A stretch of DNA of 64,000 nt from Pseudomonas sp. BBP2017. Its GTDB lineage: Bacteria; Pseudomonadota; Gammaproteobacteria; Pseudomonadales; Pseudomonadaceae. Under the pieces are notes generated by a model, which had not been told where the DNA came from, did not search any database, and saw only the letters and a list, made by a program, of their open reading frames with translations. A program made the position numbers and the translations under genes. Location: assembly GCF_003024385.1 (NCBI RefSeq), contig NZ_PVZN01000002.1, positions 62,001 to 126,000 of the forward strand. The letters run 5' to 3'. Positions 53,110 through 61,376 of the stretch are shown in pieces (position 1 is the stretch's first letter; each line of letters opens with the position of its first letter).

Positions 53110-53670
53110 ATGAATATCCCAAATCTACTTACAGTTCTTCGCGTCCTGCTCATTCCGATCTTCATTCTGCTGTTTTATGTTCCGTATCACTGGAGCTATA
53201 TCGCAGCGAGCAGCGTCTTCGCCATTGCTGCGGCCACTGACTGGCTTGACGGCTATCTGGCCCGTCGCCTGCAGCAGAGCACGCCATTTGGCGCCTTCCT
53301 CGACCCGGTGGCCGACAAGCTGATGGTTGCTGTGGCCTTGGTGTTGCTGGTGCAGGTGCATGCGAACTTCTGGCTGACACTGCCAGCGGCGGTCATCATC
53401 GGTCGCGAGATCGTGGTATCGGCGCTACGTGAGTGGATGGCCGAATTGGGGGCGAGGGCGCAGGTGGCCGTATCGAACCTGGGCAAGTGGAAAACCGCCG
53501 CGCAGATGCTGGCGCTGGTGATCCTGTTGGCCAACCCGCCGGTGCTGACCTTCTGGGTGATTCTGGGCTACGCCTTGCTGATGGTCTCTGCCGGCCTGAC
53601 CCTGTGGTCGATGGTGCACTACCTGCGCGCCGCCTGGCCGCATCTGCGCGAAGGTTCGGAACAAAAATAA
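53110..53670 (+). CDS. pgsA: CDP-diacylglycerol--glycerol-3-phosphate 3-phosphatidyltransferase
   Basis: 186 residues from the ATG at 53110. Several membrane spans and the CDP-alcohol phosphotransferase motif [10 protein letters not shown] ... [10 protein letters not shown] (DG-x2-AR-x8-G-x3-D-x3-D). Makes phosphatidylglycerol phosphate in the inner membrane. Sits 33 bases after uvrC, then tRNA-Gly: a conserved order in Pseudomonas. Essential for acidic phospholipid synthesis. Confidence 0.97.
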   Translation: MNIPNLLTVLRVLLIPIFILLFYVPYHWSYIAASSVFAIAAATDWLDGYLARRLQQSTPFGAFLDPVADKLMVAVALVLLVQVHANFWLTLPAAVIIGREIVVSALREWMAELGARAQVAVSNLGKWKTAAQMLALVILLANPPVLTFWVILGYALLMVSAGLTLWSMVHYLRAAWPHLREGSEQK

Positions 53671-53690
53671 AGCTTTTTTGAATCAAGGGC

Positions 53691-53718
53691 TTGACGGCAT
53701 TTAATGATCCTATACAAT
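53691..53718 (+). promoter_or_regulatory. Sigma-70-type promoter of tRNA-Gly
   Basis: TTGACG (53691-53696), 16-base spacer, TACAAT (53713-53718), about 15 bases before the tRNA. It fits a strong housekeeping promoter. Confidence 0.75.
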
Positions 53719-53732
53719 AGCCGTCACCAAAT

Positions 53733-53808
<76 letters not shown>

Positions 53809-53850
53809 GATTTCATCTGTAGATTTCCATTGCGGATCTTCAGATCCTGA

Positions 53851-53877
53851 AAAAAGAGGCTTAGGCCTCTTTTTTTC
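53851..53877. terminator. Bidirectional terminator after tRNA-Gly and ftrD
   Basis: AAAAAGAGGC (53851-53860) pairs with GCCTCTTTTT (53865-53874), a perfect 10-base stem with a 4-base loop, T-rich on the plus strand and A-rich before it. It serves the tRNA on one side and the iron operon on the other. Confidence 0.92.
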
Positions 53878-53916
53878 GTCCCGTGTAAATACTACCAGAG
53901 CTTATCGGCATCCGGG

Positions 53917-55296
53917 CTAGAGCCAACCCCAGAACTGCAACCACCAGCCATAGCCCACCGTGGCGATGGCTGTCAGCAGGCAAGCGCTGGCGGTGCAGCG
54001 GCGGGACAGGGCAGTGTCCTGGCGTGCCAGCAGCTTGCAGCCCAACCAAGCACTCCAGGCCATGGCTGCGATCAACAGTACGGCCCTGGCCGGTTGTACC
54101 CAATCCAGCAGTAGACCTTCATAACGCAGCAGCTTCACCGTGGTTGCCGACAAGCCGAGAAACAGTCCGGCGCCCCCCAGAGGCGTGAGGGCCAAGCTCA
54201 GAGCTCCGTACAGCTCGGGCCTGCCCGCCAGTCTTGCTGCCAGACGCAGCAAAACCAGCAAGCCGCCGCCCACCAGCAGGGCACACGTGCTCAGGTACAA
54301 GACGATACTCAAGCCGTCCAGCCAGCTGAAACTGTCGTTGAGCTGTGGGTAATGGGTCAGCAGCCACCAAGGGGCGTTGTCTTGCAAAGGCCAGAGCGCA
54401 TCGCGCGCTACCAGCCACTGTGCCAGGTATTGCTTGAGGGCGATGAACCAGGGGCTGACGGTCCACTGGAATGCGCCCATGGCCAGGCCGATGACGCCGA
54501 ACAGCAGCAAGCGGCTATCCCAGGGTGGTGGTGTTCGCGTGGCCGAATGCAGGATTTCCTCGTTGCTGGAGCGGGCAATCAGTTGTACCGCACCGCGTTG
54601 CCCGCTGCAGCGGCCACAGGCATGACAGTCGCTGGCGCCCTGCAGACGGCGAATGTCCAGAAGCGGCGCGCAGTTGGGCGATGGCAGGCGCGGTGCGGCG
54701 TTTTCTTTCCAGCGCTGTTCATCGACCTGAAAGTGCACGGGTGCAAGGCGCGCGAGCAGGGCAAAGACGCCACTGACCGGGCACAAGTAGCGACACCAGA
54801 CGCGCTTGCCGCGGGCGAACAGTAAACCGATGCCAATTGCCGCCAGCGTCGAACCGCCCAGAATCAGCAATGCCGCCTGGGCGTAGTCGTACACGCTGAT
54901 CAGCTGGCCATAGAGGGTGGTCAGGCAGAACGCCAGGGTCGGCCAGCCGCCCCAGCGCAGCCAGCGTGGCACGCCCATGCCCCGGCCATACTGGCTGGCC
55001 CATTCGCTCAGGGCGCCTTCCGGGCACAGCACACCGCACCAGAGCCGGCCAAACAGCACGATCGACAGCAGCACGAATGGCCACCAGAGGCCCCAGAACA
55101 GGAACTGGGCGAACAGGGTCAGGTTGTCCAGCATCCGCGCCTGGCTACCGGGCAGCGGCAGTAGTGCGGGTAATATCAGCAGCACGGCGTAGAACAGCAC
55201 CACCGTCCACTGCAGGGTGCGGATTACGCCGGCATGGCGGCGCATGCTGTCACCCAAGCGCTGCAACCAGCGATTGTGCACACTCAGGCTGGACAT
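53917..55296 (-). CDS. Polyferredoxin-like membrane protein of the ferrous iron system (FtrD-like)
   Basis: 459 residues from the ATG at 55296. Many membrane spans; cysteine clusters LWCGVLCPEGALSEW, VWCRYLCPVSGVF and DCHACGRCSGQRGAVQL resemble NapH/MauN-type 4Fe-4S proteins, here with two 4-cysteine groups. In the FtrABCD system of Bordetella/Brucella, FtrD is proposed to pass electrons from the FtrABC step. Its start overlaps the ftrC stop by 13 bases. The C-terminal half has extra spans. Confidence 0.82.
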   Translation of the reverse strand: MSSLSVHNRWLQRLGDSMRRHAGVIRTLQWTVVLFYAVLLILPALLPLPGSQARMLDNLTLFAQFLFWGLWWPFVLLSIVLFGRLWCGVLCPEGALSEWASQYGRGMGVPRWLRWGGWPTLAFCLTTLYGQLISVYDYAQAALLILGGSTLAAIGIGLLFARGKRVWCRYLCPVSGVFALLARLAPVHFQVDEQRWKENAAPRLPSPNCAPLLDIRRLQGASDCHACGRCSGQRGAVQLIARSSNEEILHSATRTPPPWDSRLLLFGVIGLAMGAFQWTVSPWFIALKQYLAQWLVARDALWPLQDNAPWWLLTHYPQLNDSFSWLDGLSIVLYLSTCALLVGGGLLVLLRLAARLAGRPELYGALSLALTPLGGAGLFLGLSATTVKLLRYEGLLLDWVQPARAVLLIAAMAWSAWLGCKLLARQDTALSRRCTASACLLTAIATVGYGWWLQFWGWL

Positions 55297-56138
55297 GCGG
55301 CACTGCCTGTTTTGCGCTGGAGCAGCCAGCACCCGACGCTTAGCCAGTAACCGCTCAACACCAGCAGGGTCAGGGCGCTGGGCGTGGCGCGGTAGCCGGC
55401 AAACCCGGCGAGAAAGGCGCCCAGGCCCTGGCTGTCGCTGAGCAGTCTGCTGCTGTCCCAGAGAGCGTCGCCAACGAGGGTATAGGCCATCTCCGGTAAC
55501 GCCATGGCCAGCAGTTGACCGCCGACCCGCTCGGTCGCGCTGACCAGCAAGGCCGCAGCGAGCAGCAGCAACAGCGCTTCACTCAGGCCAAAGAAATGTC
55601 GCCATGCAATGAGCCGTCGACTGCTGTGCAACAGGGCAAGGGTCATCCCAGACAGCAGCAGCCCGGCTATGGCTGCGATGAAAAATTGCACCAGCGGTAG
55701 ACCTTGTAGTCGAGCACCGGCGCCATACAGAAAGACCACGCTTTCACTCCCTTCGCGGCTGACTGCAAGCATGGCCAGCAACAACAAGCCAATACCGCCC
55801 TGGCGTGCAAGTTGCTGGTCAGCGTGATGCCTCAGATCATCTTTGAGTGTGCGTGCATGACGGTGCATCCAGGCGACCATCTGTACCATCAGCAGGCTGG
55901 CTACCAATGCCAGACCGGCCTGGAACCATTCGCTGGCAGCGCCGCTCATGGCGTCACCGGCAAACAGGATCATCAGTGCCAGCAAGCCCGAAAGCAGCAA
56001 GCCCAGGGCGACGCCCGTCCACAGGTACTTGAGCAGGCGTTGGCTGCGTTCCTGTTGGCTGGCCCAGGCCTGGAGGATACCGATCACCAGCAGCGCCTCG
56101 ACGCTTTCGCGCCAGACAATAAACAGTACTTGATTCAT
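55284..56138 (-). CDS. FTR1-family iron permease (FtrC-like)
   Basis: 284 residues from the ATG at 56138; longer readings upstream lack a start signal. Several membrane spans and the two iron-binding motifs RESVE (residues 10-14) and REGSE (128-132), the RExxE signature of FTR1/EfeU permeases. Moves iron across the inner membrane, here fed by the periplasmic cupredoxin and P19 proteins encoded next. Third gene of the leftward iron operon. Confidence 0.92.
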   Translation of the reverse strand: MNQVLFIVWRESVEALLVIGILQAWASQQERSQRLLKYLWTGVALGLLLSGLLALMILFAGDAMSGAASEWFQAGLALVASLLMVQMVAWMHRHARTLKDDLRHHADQQLARQGGIGLLLLAMLAVSREGSESVVFLYGAGARLQGLPLVQFFIAAIAGLLLSGMTLALLHSSRRLIAWRHFFGLSEALLLLLAAALLVSATERVGGQLLAMALPEMAYTLVGDALWDSSRLLSDSQGLGAFLAGFAGYRATPSALTLLVLSGYWLSVGCWLLQRKTGSAACPA

Positions 56139-56160
56139 CAAGACTCCCTGCACATCCCGG

Positions 56161-56499
56161 TTACTGCGCGAGGATGGCGCCCTCGGGCAGATGCGGATTG
56201 AATTCGTCGAAGAACGGGTAGCGGCCAGGCCTGAGCGGGTGAATGACGACAAAGGTCGTCACTCGCGGCGACAGCACTTTCTCTACCCGCAAGGGCGTAC
56301 TTTCGAACTCTGCCGGGCCTTCGCCCTGATTCTTCAGGACGATCTTGAAGCGTTGCCCGGCGGGAACTTCCAGCACAGCGGGGGTGAAGTGACCATCACG
56401 CAAGATCAGCTCGTAGCTTGGCAGCGGTGCCGCAGTCAGCGGTGTGGGGGCGCCGGCCAGAATCAACCAGGCCAGGCGCTGGTGGAGGCGGGCGTTCAT
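56161..56499 (-). CDS. Cupredoxin-like periplasmic protein (FtrB-like)
   Basis: 112 residues with a signal peptide to about TAAPL. The middle (YELILRDGHFTPAVLEVPAG and RFKIVLKNQGEGPAEFESTP) and the end FFDEFNPHLPEGAILAQ match the cupredoxin-type domain of Ftr/Efe systems, thought to oxidise ferrous iron. No classic type-1 copper ligand set (Cys-His-Met) is seen, which is usual for these proteins. Begins 1 base before the P19-like gene stop region, so coupled translation is likely. Confidence 0.85.
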   Translation of the reverse strand: MNARLHQRLAWLILAGAPTPLTAAPLPSYELILRDGHFTPAVLEVPAGQRFKIVLKNQGEGPAEFESTPLRVEKVLSPRVTTFVVIHPLRPGRYPFFDEFNPHLPEGAILAQ

Positions 56500-57030
56500 T
56501 CAGTAGCCGCCTTTCTTGCCAATCCCGGCGTAGACGAAGGTGTACTGCAGTTCGCAGCGCTCGAACCAGGGCTCGACGCCGGTTTCCTTGTCGGTGTGGC
56601 GTCCCAGCGAAGCATGACCGCCCGGAGGCAGTAGGGTGAAGGTCAGTTGGTATTTGCCCGGACCTTGGAGTTTGACGTTATCGCCATAATGCGGGCCATC
56701 GTTGGCGACCATGGCATGGAATTCACCACTGGCAGGTGTGTCGCTGCCTTGTTTTTTCAGGCTGAAAGCGACATTCAGGTAGGGCACGAAACTGCCTTCC
56801 TGGAAGCCTTGACGATTGTCTGCGGTGGCGCGGATATCGGCTTCCAGGTGGATATCGGAATCGGCGGTGGGGCGCATCATGCCGGCCGGGGCCATTTCGA
56901 TCGGCTGCAGGTACACCGCACCGACCTCAAGGCCCGGACACAGTTGCGGCTCGCCGATGGGATACTCCTTGGCCAGGGCCAGCGGGGTGATCAGGAACAA
57001 GGCGAGTGACAGCGAGAAGGGGGTACGCAT
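56500..57030 (-). CDS. P19/FtrA-like periplasmic iron-binding protein
   Basis: 176 residues. Signal peptide ends near LALAKEY. Conserved P19 blocks are visible: EVGAVYLQPIEMAPAGMM, SDIHLEADIRATADN, EFHAMVANDGPHYGDN and a GGHASLGRHTDKETGV tail; the Met, His and Asp residues bind metal in homologues. Delivers ferrous iron to the FTR1 permease. First gene of the four-gene leftward operon, preceded by a strong Fur box at 57086-57104. Confidence 0.92.
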   Translation of the reverse strand: MRTPFSLSLALFLITPLALAKEYPIGEPQLCPGLEVGAVYLQPIEMAPAGMMRPTADSDIHLEADIRATADNRQGFQEGSFVPYLNVAFSLKKQGSDTPASGEFHAMVANDGPHYGDNVKLQGPGKYQLTFTLLPPGGHASLGRHTDKETGVEPWFERCELQYTFVYAGIGKKGGY

Positions 57031-57085
57031 GACGACTTCCTGGGTGCTGACGAGTGGGAGCCCGAGTCTAGGAAGCTTCTGCGTG

Positions 57086-57104
57086 AATAATAATGATTAT
57101 TATC
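57086..57104 (-). promoter_or_regulatory. Fur box upstream of the iron operon
   Basis: AATAATAATGATTATTATC matches the 19-base Fur consensus at 15 positions. It lies 56 bases before the P19-like start, on the operon's promoter side. So the operon should be repressed by iron-loaded Fur. Confidence 0.88.
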
Positions 57105-57206
57105 AATTTTAACGACAATCCGTCAGCACCCTTGATCCGCATCAAGGGCAAAGCCATGCCGAGGCAATAAGGTGGAAGCTCGCCCATAGCTTGCCTGGGG
57201 AACTTC

Positions 57207-57437
57207 ATGGCCAAGCCCTTTCCCGTCAGCCCGAAACATCCCGAACGTATCTGTTGGGGTTGCGACCGTTATTGCGCGGCGAATGCCCTGGCTTGTGGCA
57301 ATGGTGCTGACCGGACCATGCACCCGGCAGAGGTGTTCGGTGACGACTGGAACGTGCAGGGGGATTATGGTTTGGGGCTGCCTGACAGCCAGGAGAGTTG
57401 CCCGGTGATTGACCCACCCGGTCAGAACAGGTGCTGA
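57207..57437 (+). CDS. DUF3079 small protein
   Basis: 76 residues beginning MAKPFPVSPKHPERICWGCD, the DUF3079 signature, with cysteines in ICWGCDRYCAANALACGNG and a final CPVIDPP. The cysteine spacing suggests a metal site but no assigned function. Ends 16 bases inside the convergent small gene. Common in Pseudomonas and relatives. Confidence 0.85.
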   Translation: MAKPFPVSPKHPERICWGCDRYCAANALACGNGADRTMHPAEVFGDDWNVQGDYGLGLPDSQESCPVIDPPGQNRC

Positions 57438-57670
57438 CGTTTGTCCAATTGCTGATCGACCAGCCACTTGCCATGCGCAAGCGACGCATGCTGGGCATTT
57501 TCCAGGTCGGCCAGATAGGCCATCTTTAGTGGTAGCGGCAGACGCCGGCTGGTGTGGCCTTCGGGATCGGTGATCAGGCAACCGCCGGCATACGGTGTGG
57601 GGATGCCGTCATGGGTTTCGACGCTGGCGGTGATGGTGTGGTTGCGATGCACGCACTGAAGGGTTTTCAT
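57422..57670 (-). CDS. Conserved small hypothetical protein
   Basis: 82 residues starting MKTLQCVHRNHTITASVETH, soluble, rich in His and Pro, with no recognised domain. The frame has a normal start, good codon bias and a sensible size, so I consider it a real gene, probably Pseudomonas-specific. Function unknown. A GGCCCGGG-type hairpin (57757-57776) lies upstream of it, at the end of the gloA gene. Confidence 0.6.
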   Translation of the reverse strand: MKTLQCVHRNHTITASVETHDGIPTPYAGGCLITDPEGHTSRRLPLPLKMAYLADLENAQHASLAHGKWLVDQQLDKRQHLF

Positions 57671-57805
57671 CGTCCTGACCTCGCTGCTGGGTACCGGTGG
57701 CTCGCCGTTTTCAAAAGCTCCTCGTGCAGGTGCTTTTTTGTGTATACCACAGCAGTGGCCCGGGGTGGCCCGGGCCGACGAACGTATGCAATCGCGATGG
57801 GCTGC

Positions 57806-58327
57806 TTAGAACTCGCTTGGCTGGATAATCTCAACCCAGTAATCGTCCGGGTCCTTGATGAAGGCCAGGTGCTTCATCCGGCCGTCGCTCAGGCGTTTCT
57901 GGAAGGTCACGCCCAGTTGCTCAAAGCGCTCGCAGGCAGCGCGAATATCCGGTACCGAGATGCAGATGTGGCCAAAACCGCGTGGCTCGGTATTGCCGTT
58001 GTGGTAGGCAAAATCCGCGTCGTTTTCAGTGCCATGGTTGTGGGTCAGTTCGAGGATGCCGGGGATCGACTTCATCCACTCAGTGCGTTTGACGGCATCG
58101 GCAGGAATCTGCGCTTTGTCGACCAGCGCAAGGAAATACAGGCTGAACTCGGCTTCAGGGAAGTCGCGCTTTTCGACCAGGCTGAAACCCAGGACGCGGG
58201 TGTAGAAGTCCAGGGATTTGGCAACGTCCTTGACCCGCAGCATGGTGTGGTTGAAGACAAAATTCAGGGTCGCGGCATCCGGTTGCGCGGTGACACCAGC
58301 AAGGGTGTCGAGATGGTTCAGGCTCAT
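57806..58327 (-). CDS. gloA: Lactoylglutathione lyase (glyoxalase I)
   Basis: 173 residues from the ATG at 58327, the longer GloA class. All four metal ligands are present: His27 (FNHTMLRV), Glu93 (GILELTHN), His120 (GFGHICIS) and Glu166 (YWVEII). Converts the methylglyoxal-glutathione adduct to lactoylglutathione. Length and the N-terminal extension suggest the Zn-dependent eukaryote-like class, while most short bacterial GloA use Ni; this is inference. Single gene. Confidence 0.95.
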   Translation of the reverse strand: MSLNHLDTLAGVTAQPDAATLNFVFNHTMLRVKDVAKSLDFYTRVLGFSLVEKRDFPEAEFSLYFLALVDKAQIPADAVKRTEWMKSIPGILELTHNHGTENDADFAYHNGNTEPRGFGHICISVPDIRAACERFEQLGVTFQKRLSDGRMKHLAFIKDPDDYWVEIIQPSEF

Positions 58328-58417
58328 GGGCACTCCGCTTGAAGAGGCTGGCAACAGCAATACCAGCAAGACAGTCAGGGCCACATGATACGGAACTGAA
58401 ACAATTGCGCAAACGAA

Positions 58418-58473
58418 TTGCGCCCCGCCTGTGAAGGGCGGGGCGCAAGCATTAGAAGCCCGCCGAGGCGGGC
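58418..58473. terminator. Tandem hairpins at the end of the MvaU-type gene
   Basis: TTGCGCCCCGCC (58418-58429) pairs with GGCGGGGCGCAA (58437-58448), 12 bases; GCCCGCC (58458-58464) pairs with GGCGGGC (58467-58473). On the minus strand both are followed by T-rich bases, so they can end the MvaU transcript. Confidence 0.75.
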
Positions 58474-58544
58474 GTATGGGGCGCTATTCCGTTAGCGGTC
58501 TTCATCCTGATTGAATGGATGTGAAAAAAGTGTGAAGAACGCTT

Positions 58545-58910
58545 TCACGAACGCAACCAGCTGTCGACGGTTTTCGCCCCGTACTGTTCTTTCCAGGCTT
58601 TGAGGCCACGGTGGTTGCCACCTTTGGTTTCGATCAGCTCACCGGTGTGAGGGTTCTCATACACTTTGACCACCCTTGCCCGGCGTGTTTTCGGTGCGTT
58701 CACCACACCTTTGGCCACGGCTTTGGGGTCGAGAATGGAAATGATATCGCGCAGGTTTTTGCCATAGCTGTTCATCAGCTCGACAAGTTTGCGTTCGAAC
58801 TCGATTTCGCGCTTGAGGCCGGCGTCCTTTTTCAGCGCCTCCAGTTGCGCCATCTGTTCTTGAAGCGCTTTTTCGGCCGCGCGAAACTCTGCAAGTCTGG
58901 ACACTGTCAT
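58545..58910 (-). CDS. mvaU: MvaT/MvaU-family H-NS-like nucleoid protein
   Basis: 121 residues from the ATG at 58910, which follows AAAGGAGTG. Coiled-coil oligomerisation part (LAEFRAAEKALQEQMAQLEA, LKREIEFERKLVELMNSYGK) and a C-terminal DNA-binding part with YENPHTGELIETKGGNHRGL and WLRS, exactly the MvaT/MvaU layout. The N-terminus SRLAEFRAAEKALQEQ is closer to MvaU/TurB than MvaT. It binds AT-rich DNA and silences foreign genes in Pseudomonas. Sits next to an AT-rich gap and an OprD porin. Confidence 0.93.
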   Translation of the reverse strand: MTVSRLAEFRAAEKALQEQMAQLEALKKDAGLKREIEFERKLVELMNSYGKNLRDIISILDPKAVAKGVVNAPKTRRARVVKVYENPHTGELIETKGGNHRGLKAWKEQYGAKTVDSWLRS

Positions 58911-59268
58911 CACTCCTTTATGTCTGCAGTGGCCCGGCACGCGTAAAAACGAGGAGTAACCTGAATAACGCAGCGAGCACTGGGTTGGGCACAACATCAC
59001 ACTAATAAGAGTGTAGTAGTCCCAGGGCGGCGGGTAAACATATGAAATTTAACTTTGCTGCAATGGAACTTTCTTACTTGCCCGCGCGTTAATACGAAAC
59101 AACTAGTCGATTGCCCGTCAAACGCCTAAGACCAAGGTCCAGTGGCCCGGTCTAGAGCGGTTTTGAGATAATTTTCGGTCAGCCTTGAGCTTTATTGGCG
59201 CTGGATGCATTGCCGCTGCCTGGACGGCGGCCGGTTGTTTTTTGTCACTCTTTCGGATTGTGCTTCTG
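58911..59268. other. AT-rich intergenic gap between mvaU and oprD
   Basis: 358 bases without a gene on either strand. The middle (around 59035-59100) is AT-rich, as in AATTTAACTTTGCTGCAATG, and unlike the surrounding GC-rich coding DNA. It holds the divergent promoters of mvaU and the porin. No obvious operator seen. Confidence 0.6.
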
Positions 59269-60558
59269 ATGTTTGCCCCTTTCCCCCTTGCGCCCCGGCG
59301 CGGCCTTGCCGGTCTGCTCGCGATGTTCACTGCCGCTTCGACTCAGGCTGCCGGTTTTCTTGAAGACAGCAGTGCCAAAGTCGAAGCACGCAATGTCTAT
59401 TTCAATCGCGATTTTCGTGATGGTCATGTCAGTTCCAGTCAGGGCGCTTCGAAACGCGAAGAATGGGCCCAGGGATTCATTCTCAATGTGCAGTCCGGTT
59501 ATACCCAGGGCCCTCTAGGCTTTGGTGCCGATGCCCTGGGCATGCTCGGGATCAAGCTCGACTCCAGTCCGGCGGACAGCAACAGTGGCTTGCTGCCGTC
59601 CAACGGCCATGACCCGCGTAAGTCGGTGGATCAATACGCCAAACTGGGCCTGGCCGCGAAAATGCGCTATTCGAAGACCGTACTCAAATACGGCTCGATG
59701 CTGCCGGACATGCCGCTGCTCAAATACAACGACGGCCGCTTGCTGCCGACGATGTTCCAGGGAGCGATGCTCACTTCCGAGGAGATCAATAACCTCAAAT
59801 TCAGCGTTGCCCGTCTGGACAAGTACACTGCGCGTGACTCCAGCGATCGCCAGGACATTCGCGTGCATTGCAAGAACAAACGCTATGCCTGCAATGTCAC
59901 CGCCGATCACTTCGACATGGCTGGCGTCGATTACAAGTTCAATGAACGGCTGAGCGCCCAGTACCAGATGGCCAAGCTGGAAAACATCTACCGTCAACAC
60001 TTCTTCGGTGTGGTGGCCAGCCAGCCGCTTAGCGTCGGCAGTCTGTCGGCCGACTTGCGCCTGATCAAGAGCGATGACATCGGCAATGCCCGTGCCGGTG
60101 ATATTGACCACCGCGCTTTCAGCGGCATGCTCGGCTACAGCTTGGGCGGGCACAAGGTAAGCGCCGGCTGGCAACGCATGTATGGCGAAAATGCCATGCC
60201 GTACCTCGATGGCAGCAATCCGTACCTGGTCAACTACGCCCAGGTCAACGACTTCGCCGCCGCCCAGGAGCGCTCCTGGCAGTTGCGCTATGACTACGAC
60301 TTCAAGGCCCTCGGTGTGCCGGGCTTGAGCTTCTTCACCCGCTATATCAACGGAGACCATATCAAGGTCCCGGGCAGCCTGGTCGAGGGCAAGGAGTGGG
60401 AGCGCGACAGCGAGCTCAAGTACCAGGTCCAGAGCGGCACCTTCAAGGACGTCAGCGTGCGCCTGCGTAACTCCACCTACCGCAGCAACTACGAGAAGTG
60501 GGCGCGGGATATGGACGAAACGCGGGTAATCGTCAGCTACAACTTCTCGATCTGGTAA
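59269..60558 (+). CDS. OprD-family substrate-specific porin
   Basis: 429 residues from the ATG at 59269, giving a signal peptide MFAPFPLAPRRGLAGLLAMF to TQAAG. Porin blocks: [77 protein letters not shown] and the last strand VIVSYNFSIW. An upstream GTG-type start (59185) would add a non-signal stretch. Uptake of a small carboxylate or amino acid across the outer membrane. Two cysteines in NKRYACN and RVHCKNK could form a loop disulfide, which is less common in this family. No associated operon partner. Confidence 0.9.
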   Translation: MFAPFPLAPRRGLAGLLAMFTAASTQAAGFLEDSSAKVEARNVYFNRDFRDGHVSSSQGASKREEWAQGFILNVQSGYTQGPLGFGADALGMLGIKLDSSPADSNSGLLPSNGHDPRKSVDQYAKLGLAAKMRYSKTVLKYGSMLPDMPLLKYNDGRLLPTMFQGAMLTSEEINNLKFSVARLDKYTARDSSDRQDIRVHCKNKRYACNVTADHFDMAGVDYKFNERLSAQYQMAKLENIYRQHFFGVVASQPLSVGSLSADLRLIKSDDIGNARAGDIDHRAFSGMLGYSLGGHKVSAGWQRMYGENAMPYLDGSNPYLVNYAQVNDFAAAQERSWQLRYDYDFKALGVPGLSFFTRYINGDHIKVPGSLVEGKEWERDSELKYQVQSGTFKDVSVRLRNSTYRSNYEKWARDMDETRVIVSYNFSIW

Positions 60559-60626
60559 GCAGCGCATTGCCACTGCCCCTCGGTCAGCCGACAATGGTGG
60601 CTGGCCGAGCCATGGAATGAACCGCA

Positions 60627-61376
60627 ATGAAACAGCTGTTGTTGATCGGTATCGGGCCGGGCAATCCGCGCCAGATCACCTTTGAGGCCGTTGATGCGCT
60701 GAACCGTGCCCAGGTGTTCTTCGTCCTCGACAAAGGTGCGGTCAAGGATGAGCTGCTGCAGCTGCGCAAGGACATCCTCGAGCGCTATATCCAGCAACCG
60801 GGCTATCGCCTGGTGCAGGTCGAGGATCCGCAGCGTGATGGTGCTGCCAGCGACTACGTCGGTGCGGTGCATGACTGGCACCAGAAACGCGCCACGCTCT
60901 ATGCCCGATTAATCGAAAGCGAACTGGCCGAAGGCGAGTGTGGCGCGTTCCTGCTTTGGGGCGAGCCGACCCTGTATGACAGCACCTTGCGCATCCTGGA
61001 TCTGGTGCAGGCCGCAGGTGTCGGCATCGAGCTTGAAGTCATTCCCGGTATCAGCAGCGTACAGGCCCTGGCCGCCCGTCACCGGATTCCTTTGAACCGT
61101 ATTGGCGAGCCAGTGACCCTACTGCCGGGGCGGCGCCTGGCTGGGCAGTCACGGATCGACAACCTGGTAGTGATGCTCGACGGTCAATGCGCGTTCGCCA
61201 TGCTCGACGACCCTGAGCTGCTGATTTACTGGGGCGCCTACCTCGGTACCGCCGACGAGATCCTCATTGCCGGGCCCTTGCAGGCGGTGCGCCAACAGAT
61301 TCTTCAGCAGCGCGAACAGGCGCGCGTGCGCAAGGGCTGGATCATGGACACTTATCTGCTGCGTCGGCCGCTGTAG
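60627..61376 (+). CDS. cobF: Precorrin-6A synthase (deacetylating)
   Basis: 249 residues. Starts MKQLLLIGIGPGNPRQITFE, the glycine-rich GxGxG-type loop of cobalamin methyltransferases, with WHQKRATLYARLIES and LELEVIPGISSVQALAARHR. Methylates and deacetylates precorrin-5 in the aerobic cobalamin route. It stands alone, away from the other cob genes, which is often so in Pseudomonas for this step. Its end overlaps the convergent glycosyltransferase by 35 bases. Confidence 0.93.
   Translation: MKQLLLIGIGPGNPRQITFEAVDALNRAQVFFVLDKGAVKDELLQLRKDILERYIQQPGYRLVQVEDPQRDGAASDYVGAVHDWHQKRATLYARLIESELAEGECGAFLLWGEPTLYDSTLRILDLVQAAGVGIELEVIPGISSVQALAARHRIPLNRIGEPVTLLPGRRLAGQSRIDNLVVMLDGQCAFAMLDDPELLIYWGAYLGTADEILIAGPLQAVRQQILQQREQARVRKGWIMDTYLLRRPL

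Noticed and set aside
59515-60627. 370-codon minus-strand frame over the second oprD gene
   Set aside because: Shadow of a porin with full-length homology; no signal or domain of its own.
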